Shown here piece by piece: positions 54,001 to 64,000 of a DNA stretch of 64,000 nucleotides. This DNA comes from Cytidiella melzeri. Taxonomy: Eukaryota > Basidiomycota > Agaricomycetes > Polyporales > Irpicaceae. Where the stretch lies: NCBI GenBank assembly GCA_022592445.1, contig JABYQR010000252.1:1-64000 (forward strand), read 5' to 3'. The notes under the pieces were generated by a model. That model was not told the DNA's origin and did no database searches. It saw nothing but the letters and a program-made list of their open reading frames with translations. Positions within the stretch are counted from its first letter, which is position 1. Every line of letters starts with the position of its first letter. Both the position numbers and the translations under genes were made by a program.

Positions 54001-54601
54001 AAGGCTTTTGCGAATGGCGCTTGACTACCTTACAATGCCTGGTGAGTCTTTCTTCATTAATAGGCTAATAATAGCTTGAACGCTGGACTAATGTTGGCCT
54101 CAATAGCTACTTCTGTTGCCGTTGAGCGTGTTTTCAGCCAGGGCCGACTTCTCGTATCCTCCATTCGCAACCGTCTATCTGCCCAAAGCACTCGGGCAAT
54201 TCTGTGCCTAGGCCAATGGAGCCTTCTCGGGCTGATTGAGGATGCAGATGTCACCAATGTTGCTCAGTTGCAGGACGTTCAGGGTGGTGGTGATAATAGC
54301 AATGGCGAGTTTGACCCGGGTGATGATTGGGACAGGATTGATGGTTAGCTGGCATCCGGGATCGTCGTATATAGATCATGTAGTTGTTCTTGTAATTGTC
54401 TTGTAGTGATTTCCACGTGTTTGGCGTGTTTTACCTAAATAACCCATGGGTGACCCGCTGTGGGTCATACCCACAGCCTACCCACACAATACCCGTACCC
54501 GACCCGCAATCAACCCGCACCCACGGTGTGTGTATGGGTATTTCACGGGTTGAATATGGGTTGCCTCTGCGAGACCCGCGGGTTACCCATGCCATTCACT
54601 A
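51048..54601 (+). mobile_element. Second hAT element with imperfect TIRs
   Basis: Left end TAGTGAATTGCATGGGTA and right end (inverse) TAGTGAATGGCATGGGTA match at 17 of 18 positions. Subterminal DNA is full of ggtatggg/acccgcac-like repeats on both sides. The 8-bp flanks (TTTGAAAC and AGCATGTC) do not match, so the TSD is lost or an end is misplaced. It carries a decayed transposase gene and lies at the end of LTR D. Confidence 0.8.
51273..54348 (+). pseudogene. Decayed hAT transposase with BED zinc finger
   Basis: Starts MALDDPPAAAKRKSIPTEKA after ccacc. It has a Lys-rich nuclear-signal-like N-terminus and a BED-type finger (CAAKGCGHRI, GNMRKHAVAC; about 51690-51790). First catalytic Asp is in ATDAWTSPNHQ (about 52222), second in TCDNATSNNAMIKE (about 52535), and Glu in SVAVERVFSQGR (about 54120) inside the C-terminal dimerisation region. 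Exons are joined by short introns. Four in-frame stops fall within 117 nt: TGA 53075, TGA 53117, TAG 53129, TGA 53189, in the block RDVSTC...NSTFDMLDFALEY. So the element is non-autonomous, although all three catalytic residues remain. Related to but distinct from the intact hAT at 14.4-19.1 kb. Confidence 0.85.
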
Positions 54602-54669
54602 AGCATGTCAAAGACATAAATAGAGCTAACAAAACATTCTCAAACATGCTTGGAAATTCAACATTGGGG

Positions 54670-55090
54670 TTGCATCATCAGTGAGACTGCATCTGATTGT
54701 TCCACAAAGTTTGACAACCACTGGTTGCTCTTAAGCAGGAGTTACAATCAGAACACAGCCTGTGGCACCTTTAATAAGGATGAGGCAGTCAGACATCAAC
54801 AGGACACATTTAGCTTATTCTGGAAGTTGATAATCACAAGACATTCTCAACTCCTATATTTGAGAGGGGGGGGGCATAGAATTTTCATTGCATCAGCAGA
54901 GGGCACTGGAACCGCTTGTTGCACAAAGATCCACAAGCATTAGCTGCCTTCTGAGGCAAATTTACCACCAGAACACAACCTGTGGTAGCTCTAATGAGGA
55001 TAATGAAGTCAAGACATCAACAGGACACATCAAACATATTCTGGGAGTCAATTGTAACAAAATATTTCCAATTCCTATATTTTGAGAGCA
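54670..55090. repeat. Degenerate tandem repeat, two units of about 240 bp
   Basis: Both units hold, in order, agaacacagcctgtggcac-like, aatgaggat, agacatcaacaggacacat, attctgg and aattcctatatttgagag words (about 54750-54870 and 54970-55090). No coding is supported. Confidence 0.6.
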
Positions 55091-55739
55091 TGTCTGTTCT
55101 TTCTCACATTAAAAGTGGGTGCTAATGAGCACTACCACTGATTGTTGCATCAGGAGTACACACAGCACAAAATTAGTGGCAAGACAAATGAAGCCCCCTG
55201 CCACCGTTGTTGACTATCTCTATAATAGTATGCTTGCTTTGCCTGAAACCCAACTTGTCAGCTGTAAATCAGTCAATTTATCCCACCAAAAGTTGCTTAT
55301 TGATGTTTTACCAATAGCAAATGTAATTACTAAAGTAAATTTGCAAAACCAAATTACTTCCCCTGGTTATTACCAGGAGCAAAGTCACTTGTGAAGTGAC
55401 TAATTCAGGATATATACCTTCCTTGATATGAGAGATACTAGTGCTGGACAATACAGCTCAACCTATGCTGAATTACTGCCATCTAGTATCTTGTGGTACA
55501 GGAGCTATCAATAAAATTTTCATCACATGCTTTTTCTGATTGTTGCATCAGCAATGCCATGTCTCTGAAACTTTTGAGCACTGGGAAACACAGCTCAATC
55601 TTTGCTACATCACTACTGCTAAAATTTGTGATACAGGAGCTTAAAAAAAACTTTCAATGTTTGTACTCCCTGGTTGTGGCATCAGCACTGCACATGAACA
55701 AAAAGATACATGAAGTCCCTTGCTATCATCTCCATACTT

Positions 55740-55985
55740 CAGCACAACTTCATTTCCTCAAAACATCCATTGCTTCAGTGCTGGTAAGTAAGTTCATTGT
55801 TATCTATGTTGCCCTTGCCTTCAGTTACTTTACTGAAATCCTTCTTGCAGCTGGCTAGTACATTTGCACATTCCCTTTTTTCTAAGCCTTTTCATCACTT
55901 CAACACTGGTCAGTACGTGCATTGTTGTACATGTTACACTTGCCTTGAGCCTCTGTACTGAGCTTGTTCTTACAGCTAGCTGTCT
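55740..55985. repeat. Tandem repeat, two units of about 116-125 bp with intron-like content
   Basis: Each unit has catcacttcaacactggt or a similar word, a gtaagt/gtcagt-like donor, tgttgcccttgcc/tgttacacttgcc, and ttcttgcagctggct/ttcttacagctagct. The two units could be a duplicated intron in the 5' leader of the downstream secreted-protein gene. Confidence 0.55.
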
Positions 55986-56037
55986 TCTTATCTTCTTGAT
56001 CTCTTTTCCAAGTTTCCTTTTGCCATCCTACACCACC

Positions 56038-56472
56038 ATGAGACTCTCAACCTCTCTCATCTTGTTTTCCACTGTTGTCACTGGAGCATGCTATGTGGCA
56101 GCTGTGTCTGCCACTCCATGTAGAGAATACCACCACTCAATTCTCTCCAGCAACACCAACTTGCCCAACCTCCACAGTTTCACTGCCAGGAATCTCATCA
56201 GGCGAACATTCTTAACAATGCCAAAAACATTTGAAAATGCATTTGCACAGTATGGATTGACTGCTCTAGCAGACAAACCAGAAGAGTGGAAACTTAAAAT
56301 GCAAGAGGTCCAGGGGGACATTGATGAATTCAGGAAATCTAAGGCTAGCGATGATGAGATAAGGAAAGGGCCTCCTCAGATGCAAACAAAGGAAAAACTT
56401 TACTTGGGCATGTGGTACTATATCTGTACATTTGAGGGGTGCAGGGCTCCTAGAGATGAAGTAGAATTGTAG
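56038..56472 (+). CDS. Candidate small secreted protein, 144 aa
   Basis: The Met at 56038 sits in a good context (ccaccATGag) and begins a classic signal peptide: MRLSTSLILFSTVVTGACYV then AAVSATP, with a likely cut after Ser-Ala or Ala-Thr. The mature part is about 115 residues, helical and charged (LADKPEEWKLKMQEVQGDID; FRKSKASDDEIRKGP) and ends with LYLGMWYYICTFEGCRAPRD. Three Cys remain after the signal, so disulfides are few. No known fold is recognised. An alternative Met upstream at 55864 adds only hydrophobic repeat-derived sequence. It lies in repeat-rich DNA with no other gene nearby, a setting typical of fungal effector-like genes, but secretion and expression are unproven. Confidence 0.55.
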   Translation: MRLSTSLILFSTVVTGACYVAAVSATPCREYHHSILSSNTNLPNLHSFTARNLIRRTFLTMPKTFENAFAQYGLTALADKPEEWKLKMQEVQGDIDEFRKSKASDDEIRKGPPQMQTKEKLYLGMWYYICTFEGCRAPRDEVEL

Positions 56473-57149
56473 TGCAGGCCACTGCTTTGATGTCCCTGTA
56501 GATGTAATATGACTATCCTCCAAAGCATAGACATTTGACGAGAAATACACTTAGTAACAGTTCCTGTATAATTAAGATGAAGTGAATTGATGGCACCACA
56601 CTGGCTTTGTCACCAACCATTCAAAACTTTGTATTGCATCACATTTTACAATCAAAATACAGTTTTTGATTTCTTACAGCTTGCAAATGGACACAATTAG
56701 AGACATATTACACCCCATTGCATAGTTCTATGTCTTTGAAAACATTCTGGTAACAAGAACTCCAATTTGGAGAAGAAGTGGGGAGGTTATGGTCAGATTA
56801 TTGAAAAAGACTGCTCAGACTCAGATTGAACCTCAGCTGATCCCTTCGGTTATAGGTGTATGAAGTATCTATATATTGGCATTTTGTTACTGCCATCAGT
56901 CACATTCATAGATGAGTATATCACTCACACTTGTTTTACTTCAAACACAAGTCAAATAAAAAAATGCAGAAGGCAGGATTTGAACCAGGACGTTGAGGCC
57001 TTGGCAGGGCATGTGTAATCTGCCGAGTAGAAATACCAATTCTATTGGGTGCAATTACTAGTCAGCCAGATTACACACTTGGCCCGGAAATTCTATGATT
57101 GTGTGACTCACCAAGATCTTATGGAGTTGCGTGATTCTGGCACATTGTA

Positions 57150-58420
57150 AACAACATTACTCATCAATGTAAGTATTCCCAACAAGGTACTGATGAAAGT
57201 TGTTACCAGTAATTAAATGACTAAGCAAAGTAAATATTCTGAGGATGCTTGTAATGAAAGATGTTACTACTCACAAAATTACTGTTACAAGTGCAAATTC
57301 AAAATGCATCAGAGAAGTAAGTAATATCACAAGTTAGGCAAACATGGTTATTTCCAACAAAATTACTTCAAAAGGTAAGGGTTCAAACTCACATATGACA
57401 GTAAGTACTTTAGGCAACTACTTATAAAAGTAAGTATTCTGGGTAAATTAAACATGGAATTGGCAACCAGTAACCAGATTACTCATAAAAGTGATACTTT
57501 AACATAATTGGAAGATAAAGTATTCTGGGCATGTTAGTAGCAAAAGATGTTTGAAGTAACAAAATTACTTTCATTGATTAACAATCAAGTATTGTGGGTT
57601 AGTTAGTAACAAAATCTGTTCTCAATGAAAAATTAGGAATAAAATGAAGCATTCCGCAGAAGGTAGCAACAAAAGTTGTTGCAGGTAGCAAAATTATACA
57701 AATCAGTATTCTGGGTAAATTAGGCATAAGACCTGTTACCAGTATGCAAAATTACTCCAGAAAAAGGATTCAAGATTCAGTGCATGTTGGTGATCAAAGC
57801 TGTTAGAAGCAACCAAATCACTTATAAACTTAATATTAATATTCCAGGCAAGTTGTTCACAAAAGTTATTACCAGTACCAAAATTATTTATTAAAGTAAG
57901 TATTCCTGGCAAATTAGAAACAAAAGCTGTTACCAGTAGGGAAGGGTTCACAATCACTTTGTAAAGTAAGTATTTTGAGCAAGTAAGTGACAAAAGCTCT
58001 TACCAGTCACAAGATTGCATATGAAAGTGAAGATTCTGAGCCTGTGACTCATAAAAGTTGCTACCAGTAACATAATTATGCTCATAAAAGTAAGGAATCC
58101 TGTTCAACTTACTAATGGAAGTAGTTCTCAGTACTAAAATCACTACCAGAGGTTGGTATTCCAGGCTTGTTAGTCATGAAAGTTGTTATTAGTAACTTGA
58201 TTATTATATAAGAGGTGGTCTAGTAAACACAGTGAGCATTTCAGACAAGGTACAGTTGGAACTGTTTACCATCAACAACATCATCTTTTCGGCCAGGCCT
58301 TCCAATACAAGCTGCCAACAGATGCCACTGCAAGCAATCCAGCTAGTGATAAGTTCATCACCAATGAAAATGTTGCTTATGAGAGTGAGCATTATCAGAG
58401 ATGGTACTTATAAAATCTAC
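57150..58420. repeat. Long degenerate minisatellite, unit about 50-60 bp
   Basis: Some 18-22 diverged units repeat words such as aagtaagtattctgg, caagttagt/aaattag, acaaaagttgttaccagt and aacaaaattact. Phase and length drift, so it is old. It contains no gene. The stretch 56473-57150 before it also has no gene. Confidence 0.75.
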
Positions 58421-58482
58421 TAGACAAGTTCATCTTCAAGGTTACTACAGTTTTTGACTGCAAGAGAGGTTGTAGGTGACTC

Positions 58483-59207
58483 TGTAACAATTAAGGTTAC
58501 ACTCACCAGATAAGTGGTTAACTTGAGGGGGAGATAGAGATATAGAGAGTAAGAGGTGTGGTGAGCGAAGTACTGGACAGTACAAGGTAGTCCTTTATCA
58601 ACAGAGTGGATAAGACTGAGGGGATATGCCCTCAGGAGTGCCTCTATATATACATGAAGGGGAGGACCCCAGGTACTACCCTAAGACCCCTAATACCTAC
58701 ATGAGTAAGCAAAGTAATCTACCTTACTAAGCATGCCCTATGCCCTAGTGGTGCCACTTCAATAATCAACCAATAGCAATTGTCTCCATGACCTGACCCC
58801 ATGACCCAGCTCCAAGGCTAGACTTGTTCTAGCTTGTTCTAAGACAAGGCTAGACTTTTCCAGAAGGTTCTAAGAACTATGACATCATCTAATGGAATGT
58901 TCTATACTATGACATCATAGTTCCAGCATGTTCCACAATGTTCCAGAGAGTTCTATCGTGTGATACACAGATAAGGAAAGGAGCGCATCAGCGCATCAGA
59001 GACAGGAGGCGCATCAGCACATCAATTGATAGGCACTGAGAATAAGCGCCGGAATAGGCGCCTGATAAGCGGCAGATAAGCGCTGGATAAGCACCTAAAT
59101 AGACGCCGGATAAGCGCTGGATAAGCACTTGACAAGTGCTTAAATATTCCCAATAATACCGTTGCCTGGTAAGGCAAGTCTTGTAGAAACATTGAAAATC
59201 TGTGACA
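58483..59207 (-). mobile_element. 3' LTR, family B copy 4, of the right-hand chromovirus
   Basis: A 725-bp LTR in reverse (TGTAACAA...CTGTGACA). A polypurine tract lies directly to its right (plus-strand poly-C at 59211-59218), then the pol 3' end. This links LTR family B to the chromovirus at 59.4-64 kb. It has a TATA box (catgtatatatagagg sense), GCGCTTATCC repeats, and an outer flank of GACTC. Confidence 0.93.
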
Positions 59208-59445
59208 TTACCCCCCCCTTCTTGCTTTGAACTCCGTGCAAAGAGTTTTGAATGAACACCTTGGTCATTGAGTCCACTTTTTCACCATTGTCAAGAGGGT
59301 GCCTAAGCAATTCCGAGTGACTCTAGTGGCTTCTACCAACGCCCCTGACGGGGTTCACACCTCATTGGCTGATGGTAGTCTAGTCCTTACCCTCCTCGGT
59401 TGCGTCATTGGATCGTGGATGATCCTTGGTGTGTTGTTTGTTACT

Positions 59446-62400
59446 TTATACACAGTAAATTGTAGCTGAGCAAATAGCTTGGGGATGATCGTCGTAGAAT
59501 TTCTTGATCACTTCTTGAGCGTGCGTGATGTTTTCTACAGGTTCCCACGTGTCGTCGTTCGGTCCGTAGCCTTTCCAGCGTATGTAATACTGAAGCTTTT
59601 TGGCACAACCTGTATGTCTTGACTTGAGAATCTTCTCAACTTTGTATTCTTCTTCTCCGTCGATGATATCTGGCGGAGGCATCTCCAGCTTTTGGCCTTT
59701 GACTTCAGGTTCATTGTACGGTACCAACTTGCTTGCATGGAATACAGGATGTATCCTTGGTGAACGTTTGGGCCATTCCAGTCTGAATGTAACCGGCGAA
59801 AGCTTTTCAGCAATCTTGAATGGGCCATAGTACTTGGCTGACAGCTTATGTCCAGATTTTTGGTAGTCTCTCAGATCTAGCATGACCTGATCGTCTTCGT
59901 TGAAGGGGACCTTCTGGACGTGCTTGTCATAGTACCATTTCATGCGTTCAGCCGCAAGTTGTAACGCCGCTTTAGCATGCTCTTGAGCTTGCAAGCGGTT
60001 CCACATGATGTCATTCATGTCAGACCTTTTCAGGTCCTTAGTGAGCATTGGACCAGCTCTAGGGTGTCTGCCGTATTCGAGGTAGAAAGGCGAGTGCTTA
60101 GTTCCCTCGTGCGCTGCATTGTTGTATGCGAACTCAGCCGAGCTGAGCAGTCTAGCCCAGTTGTCATGTAGTTGATCAACGTAACAACGCAGGTACTGTT
60201 CAAGCCTTTGGTTAACTCGTTCAGTTTGACCATCAGTCTGCGGATGATATGCAGTAGTCATCGTAGATTCTATCCCTAGCATTTTACACCATTCCTGGAA
60301 TAAATCTGCTGCGAATTGTGGACCTCGGTCGGAAATGATTTGCAAAGGTAACCCGTGAAGGGTCCAGACTCTCTCATAGAGTAGAGCTGCAAGATCTTTT
60401 GCCGAGAACTCGTTTACGATAGGGAAGAAGTGCGCCCTTTTAGTGAGGCGGTCTACGACTACACAGATAGCATTGAAGCCATCAGACTCCGGTAACTGAG
60501 TAATCAAATCGACAGTCATGATATCCCATGGTTCGGCCGGAACCAGATTAGGGATGAGTGGTCCGTAAGGCTGTTGCGGACGAGTCTTCATCCGCTGACA
60601 TGTGTCACAGCCTGTCACGTATTTCTTGACATCAGTGGTTGAAACTGGCCACCAGTAGTTTCTCAAGATCAGTTCGTACGTTTTCCATCTGCCAGGATGT
60701 CCGGCAGAAGGTAGATCGTGATGCCTCTGTATGATTTGGCGTCTCAGATCTAATTTCTGATCTTTGGGGATGTAGACTTTTCCACGGTATAGGAGTAATC
60801 CGTTCTCAAAATTCCATTCCTCTAGTGATTTCTTGAACTCCCTAGGACCAGAGTTAAGTAACTGCTGATAGTCCTTGGTAACTTCGTCGTTCATGAGTGA
60901 TTCCTTGACCCGTCTTAGGATTTCATCATCGTTGATAGGCGAGTCATGAGAGTTTTCGATAGCGGAGATGGCAAAAAACTCGGGTTTAAGGAGAATTTTG
61001 TCCTCGTTATTGGAATTTACCCCCTCTTCATGATCTGGCCTCCTGGACAGAGGATCTGCGGTAAGCATGGTCTTTCCGGGTTTGTGCCGGAGCACAAAAT
61101 TGAATCGCGTGAGGTATAACGCCCATTGCGCTTGTCTCCGAGTCAGCTTCTGGGCATTCCTGAAATAAGTCAGGTTTTGGTGATCCGACCATATTTCTAC
61201 GGTAATCGGATGTCCTTCCAGATGTTGACGGTACTCTTCCAGGGCGGGGATAATAGCCACAACTCTTTATCATATATCTCATAGTTACGTTCATGGACGT
61301 TGAGTGATTTAGAGTAGAAGGCTACTAATGCCACAGCTTGTCAGCTGGATCCAGTTGTGATAATACCGCTCCTGTAGCAAAGTGCTAGCGTCTGTTTCCA
61401 GACGGAAAGGGTTTTCGTCATCTGGTATCCTCAGAATGGGTGCTGATGTAAAAGCCTGTTTCAGACTTTGGACGGCCTGTTCCTGAGCATCTTTCCAGAT
61501 CCAGGGTTGGTCCTTCTTTGTCAGAATAGTGAGCGGTTTCGCATGTTTAGCAAAGTCCTTGATGAAATGCCGATAGAAGTTGGCAAAGCCTAAGAAGGCT
61601 TGGACTTGCTTAACCTTTTCAGGTCGCGGCCACTCAGTAACTCCGGTGAGTTTAGCTGGATCCATCTCGATGTGTCCGTGAGAAATGATCATGCCTAGGT
61701 ACTCAATGTGATCCTTTTCAAAAAAGCATTTTTCTGGTTTGGCAAATAGGTCGTTCTCGCGTAGACGCTTGAGCACTTCCTGTGTGATGCGACGGTTTTC
61801 CTTCTTGTCTTCAGTGAAGATAGGATGTCGTCGAGATACACCATGACATGTCCTTATAAGATCAGATCACTCAAATTTCATTCATCATGGCTTGGAACGT
61901 TGCAGGTGCGTTACTGAAACCGAAATACATCACCTTGGCTTTGAAAAGACCATGGTGTGTGATGAACGCCGTCTTCCATTCGTCACCCTTTCGGATGCAA
62001 ACGTTATTGTATCCCCATCTAAGATCAATCTTTGAGAAACCTTAGCCTTGCTTAACAAATTGATTAAATCGTTGATGCGAGGTATGGGGTACCGGTTTTT
62101 CACCGTGATGTCGTTCAGTTTTCGGTAGTCTTGCACAAGGCGCAACGAGCCATCTTTCTTCTTGACGAAGAACACAGGTGCTGCAATGGACTTTTGATTT
62201 GCGGATGTAACCTTTTGGAGTTCCTCCTCAATCCATTGATCTAGAGAATTCTTTTCCATTGGAGACAGCGGGTATAGTTTAGCCGCTTTGGGAAGGGAGG
62301 CACCTTCCTCAAATTCGATTGCGTGATCGTACGGTTTGCGTAACGGCATGCGCTCTGATTTTTCTTTGAAAAGACGTCACCAAATTCCCATAGATATTTT

Positions 62401-63208
62401 GGTACTAATGGTTTCCAATTGACGGATTCTTGTTCGTCAAAGCCGTCTTCAAAGCCCTCATCTTCCTTTCCAGAAAGTTCAGCGATTATTTCTGCTATTT
62501 CTTGGTCTTCTGGATCGTCTAAGTCATCCAGTGGATGTGAGGGTTGTCCGGGTCGACACTTCCTATTCCGTCCAGGTTGTCTGACACCGAACGTCCCTTA
62601 GGTAACTCAAGTTCATCGATCTCTTCTTGAGTTACAGTGATGTTTTTACGAGCTCTTGGGGCACAGAGTTCAGGACATCTGGTAAATCTCCACTCGCCAT
62701 TTGCCCAATCTATCTCCGGATTGTGGCGGCGTAAGAAGGTCATCCCGATAATCATTTGTTTACTACCGAGATCAGTGACGAGCATGTGTTGTCTTGCTCG
62801 GTGCGAACCTATTTCTAGGTATGCACGTACTGAGTGAGTGATTTGACCATCTTTATTGGGAGTACCGTCGACGTTGATGACGTTAAACGGTGATGCCAGT
62901 TGATTTGTTACCAGATTGTTACTTTCAACCACTGACTTACTGATGAACGTGGTTGTGGCTCCTGAATCTACCAGAGCTTCGACCTGCACTTTCTTTCCAT
63001 ATACCCAAATTGTAACCGGTAGAAAAAATGAATTCTTTGAACGCGCTACATTTTTGACAGTATCTACGGTACAAAGATCGAGGGTATCAGGGCCTAAGCG
63101 TTCATGTTGCAGGGAGTCACATGACGCTTCGGAAAAAATCCTTGCCCTTGGTCGGCTTTTTCCCTTTACCCTTGTCAGGGGACGGGTGAGGAGTCGAAGG
63201 TTCATCAT
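59446..63208 (-). pseudogene. Chromovirus pol: protease, RT, RNase H, integrase, chromodomain
   Basis: The protease is at 63208-62519 (VEALVDSGATTTFISKSVVE). RT starts at about 62349 (APVFFVKKKDGSLRLVQDYR) and keeps VYLDDI at 61823-61841. A missing base just after this (about 61822) shifts the frame to 61776-61309 (RLRENDLFAKPEKCFFEK). RNase H is shifted again at about 61385, 61345 and 61262. The 604-codon ORF 61260-59446 has the end of RNase H, an integrase HHCC finger (CDTCQRMK), D,D,E in TVDLITQLP, IISDRGPQF and PQTDGQTERVN, and a chromodomain (EEEYKVEKILKSR; DDTWEPVENI). RT and integrase catalytic residues are intact. Damage is by single-base gaps rather than substitutions, so either fairly recent decay or assembly indels. 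Confidence 0.9.
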
Positions 63209-63489
63209 CTTCGTTGGAACCTCCTCGATGTGAGCGCCAACTCTAGGCGCGCGGTATTAACATTTTTTGTCTTAGACGACGAGGCTTTAGGGGCTTCTGC
63301 CTCGCTGTCCGTTCCTGAGTCCTCGGCATCGCTGCCCGAATCTTCTTCGGCGCTGAAGACTTTCCATCCTTCTTCACCTCCTTCTTCTTATCATCGGGCT
63401 TCTTCTTCAGGCCGTTGAGGTTCACTCATCCGTATTATGTCCTTTCGACTTATGGATGTGGCAGAACTTTTCCGACTTTTCAGTCGAGT

Positions 63490-63993
63490 TCACCTCTTTG
63501 CCTTGCCCTTGTTCCGCTTCTCGTTCTTCTTCTTCTTCTTATCCGCGTGTCCACCTCCATGGAGTGGACGTATCTTTTCTTTCGCAAAGATCTGGCCCTG
63601 CGCTTTCTCCGGATAGACCTTCTTGTGGATGTCCAACAAGAGGTCGAGGAATGGGCCAAGTTGTCGGAATTTGATTTTCATCTTTCCCGATCATGACAAG
63701 CCGCATGTCCTTCTCATGACGTGCTTGAGCTTGTGAATAGCAAGTCGTCCTCGTATCCAGAAAGCCTGCCAAGCGTACAGAAGCGTTCCGCATACTTGAC
63801 GAAGTTCTTGTGTGCCAATCCGTATTGTTGAACAAGGCGTTAAGCTCCTTTCGAGCGCCCTCCTTGTCATCCGTTGACCATATTGTACCTTGAGCTCATT
63901 TTCGAACTCTTCCCACGTTCCGATTGTCTGACCCTTCGTGAGCTTCTTGATCCACGGCTCCATATATTGAGCCGCCGCCTGAGAGCGGTTCAT
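63490..63993 (-). pseudogene. Chromovirus gag capsid, partial and frameshifted
   Basis: The frame entering at the right window edge reads NRSQAAAQYMEPWIKKLTKG and TWEEFENELKVQYGQ, a retrotransposon gag capsid segment. It shifts near 63840 and 63690 to MKIKFRQLGPFLDLLLDIHK, then a Lys-rich tail. The gag start and 5' LTR lie beyond 64000. Confidence 0.75.
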
Positions 63994-64000
63994 TGCAACA

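Noticed and set aside
51048..54601. Eight-base target duplication for the second hAT
   Set aside because: The flanks TTTGAAAC and AGCATGTC do not match under any one- or two-base shift of the ends that I tried.
56960..57080. Possible tRNA gene (box-B-like ggttcaaatcc on the minus strand)
   Set aside because: The T stem has mismatches, the acceptor pairs only partly, and no A box or anticodon arm can be folded. At best a worn tRNA-like fragment.

Overview
This is eukaryotic DNA and almost certainly from a mushroom-forming basidiomycete (Agaricomycetes). Genes carry many short GT-AG introns of about 45-70 nt. Two host-like multi-exon genes look like lineage-expanded agaric families as I remember them. 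Everything else is mobile DNA of kinds common in such genomes: hAT transposons, a DDE-superfamily transposase, Ty1/copia, two Ty3/gypsy lineages with chromodomains, solo LTRs and inverted LTR pairs. I see no rRNA genes, convincing tRNA genes or CRISPR arrays. No species can be named from sequence alone.

Layout. 0-9.7 kb is the most host-like part. It has a hypothetical ORF, a degenerate minisatellite, a minus-strand gene of about 11-12 exons (1648-5761) with an internally duplicated two-exon module, and a plus-strand zinc-finger/zinc-ribbon gene (7.43-9.74 kb). A solo LTR with a perfect 5-bp target-site duplication (TSD) splits that second gene inside an exon. 10-21.6 kb is a nest: a decayed DDE transposase lies exactly between two inverted LTRs; the right LTR belongs to a gypsy chromovirus remnant; that remnant holds an unclassified 439-bp insert, which in turn holds an intact hAT transposon (14464-19119) with perfect 18-bp terminal inverted repeats (TIRs), an 8-bp TSD and an apparently intact transposase. 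An LTR-like inverted pair (19808-21559) follows. 21.6-29 kb has an orphan 386-codon ORF, a truncated copia element and a retroelement 3' end. 29-34 kb has a palindromic head-to-head duplication and a degenerate protein-kinase gene. 34-40 kb has a second solo LTR of the family that broke the zinc-finger gene, plus retroelement-like ORFs. 40.3-47.1 kb is a decayed gypsy element with a chromodomain. 47.6-54.6 kb has a solo LTR, an inverted LTR pair and a decayed hAT element. 54.6-58.4 kb has degenerate tandem repeats around a candidate small secreted protein. 58.5-64 kb is a second chromovirus on the minus strand that runs off the right edge and owns the LTR family seen at 10, 13.5, 47.7 and 50 kb.

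Three themes recur. (1) Several solo LTRs and one hAT can be proven by exact TSDs, so the order of insertion can be read. (2) Old elements and broken genes carry in-frame stops that are mostly TGA, and the gypsy element at 40-46 kb has lost two reverse-transcriptase aspartates by apparent CG-to-CA changes, together suggesting methyl-CpG or RIP-like decay. (3) Two related LTR families share an unusual layout: just after the TATA box, an exact 20-21-bp direct repeat brackets what looks like a complete 60-67-nt spliceosomal intron.
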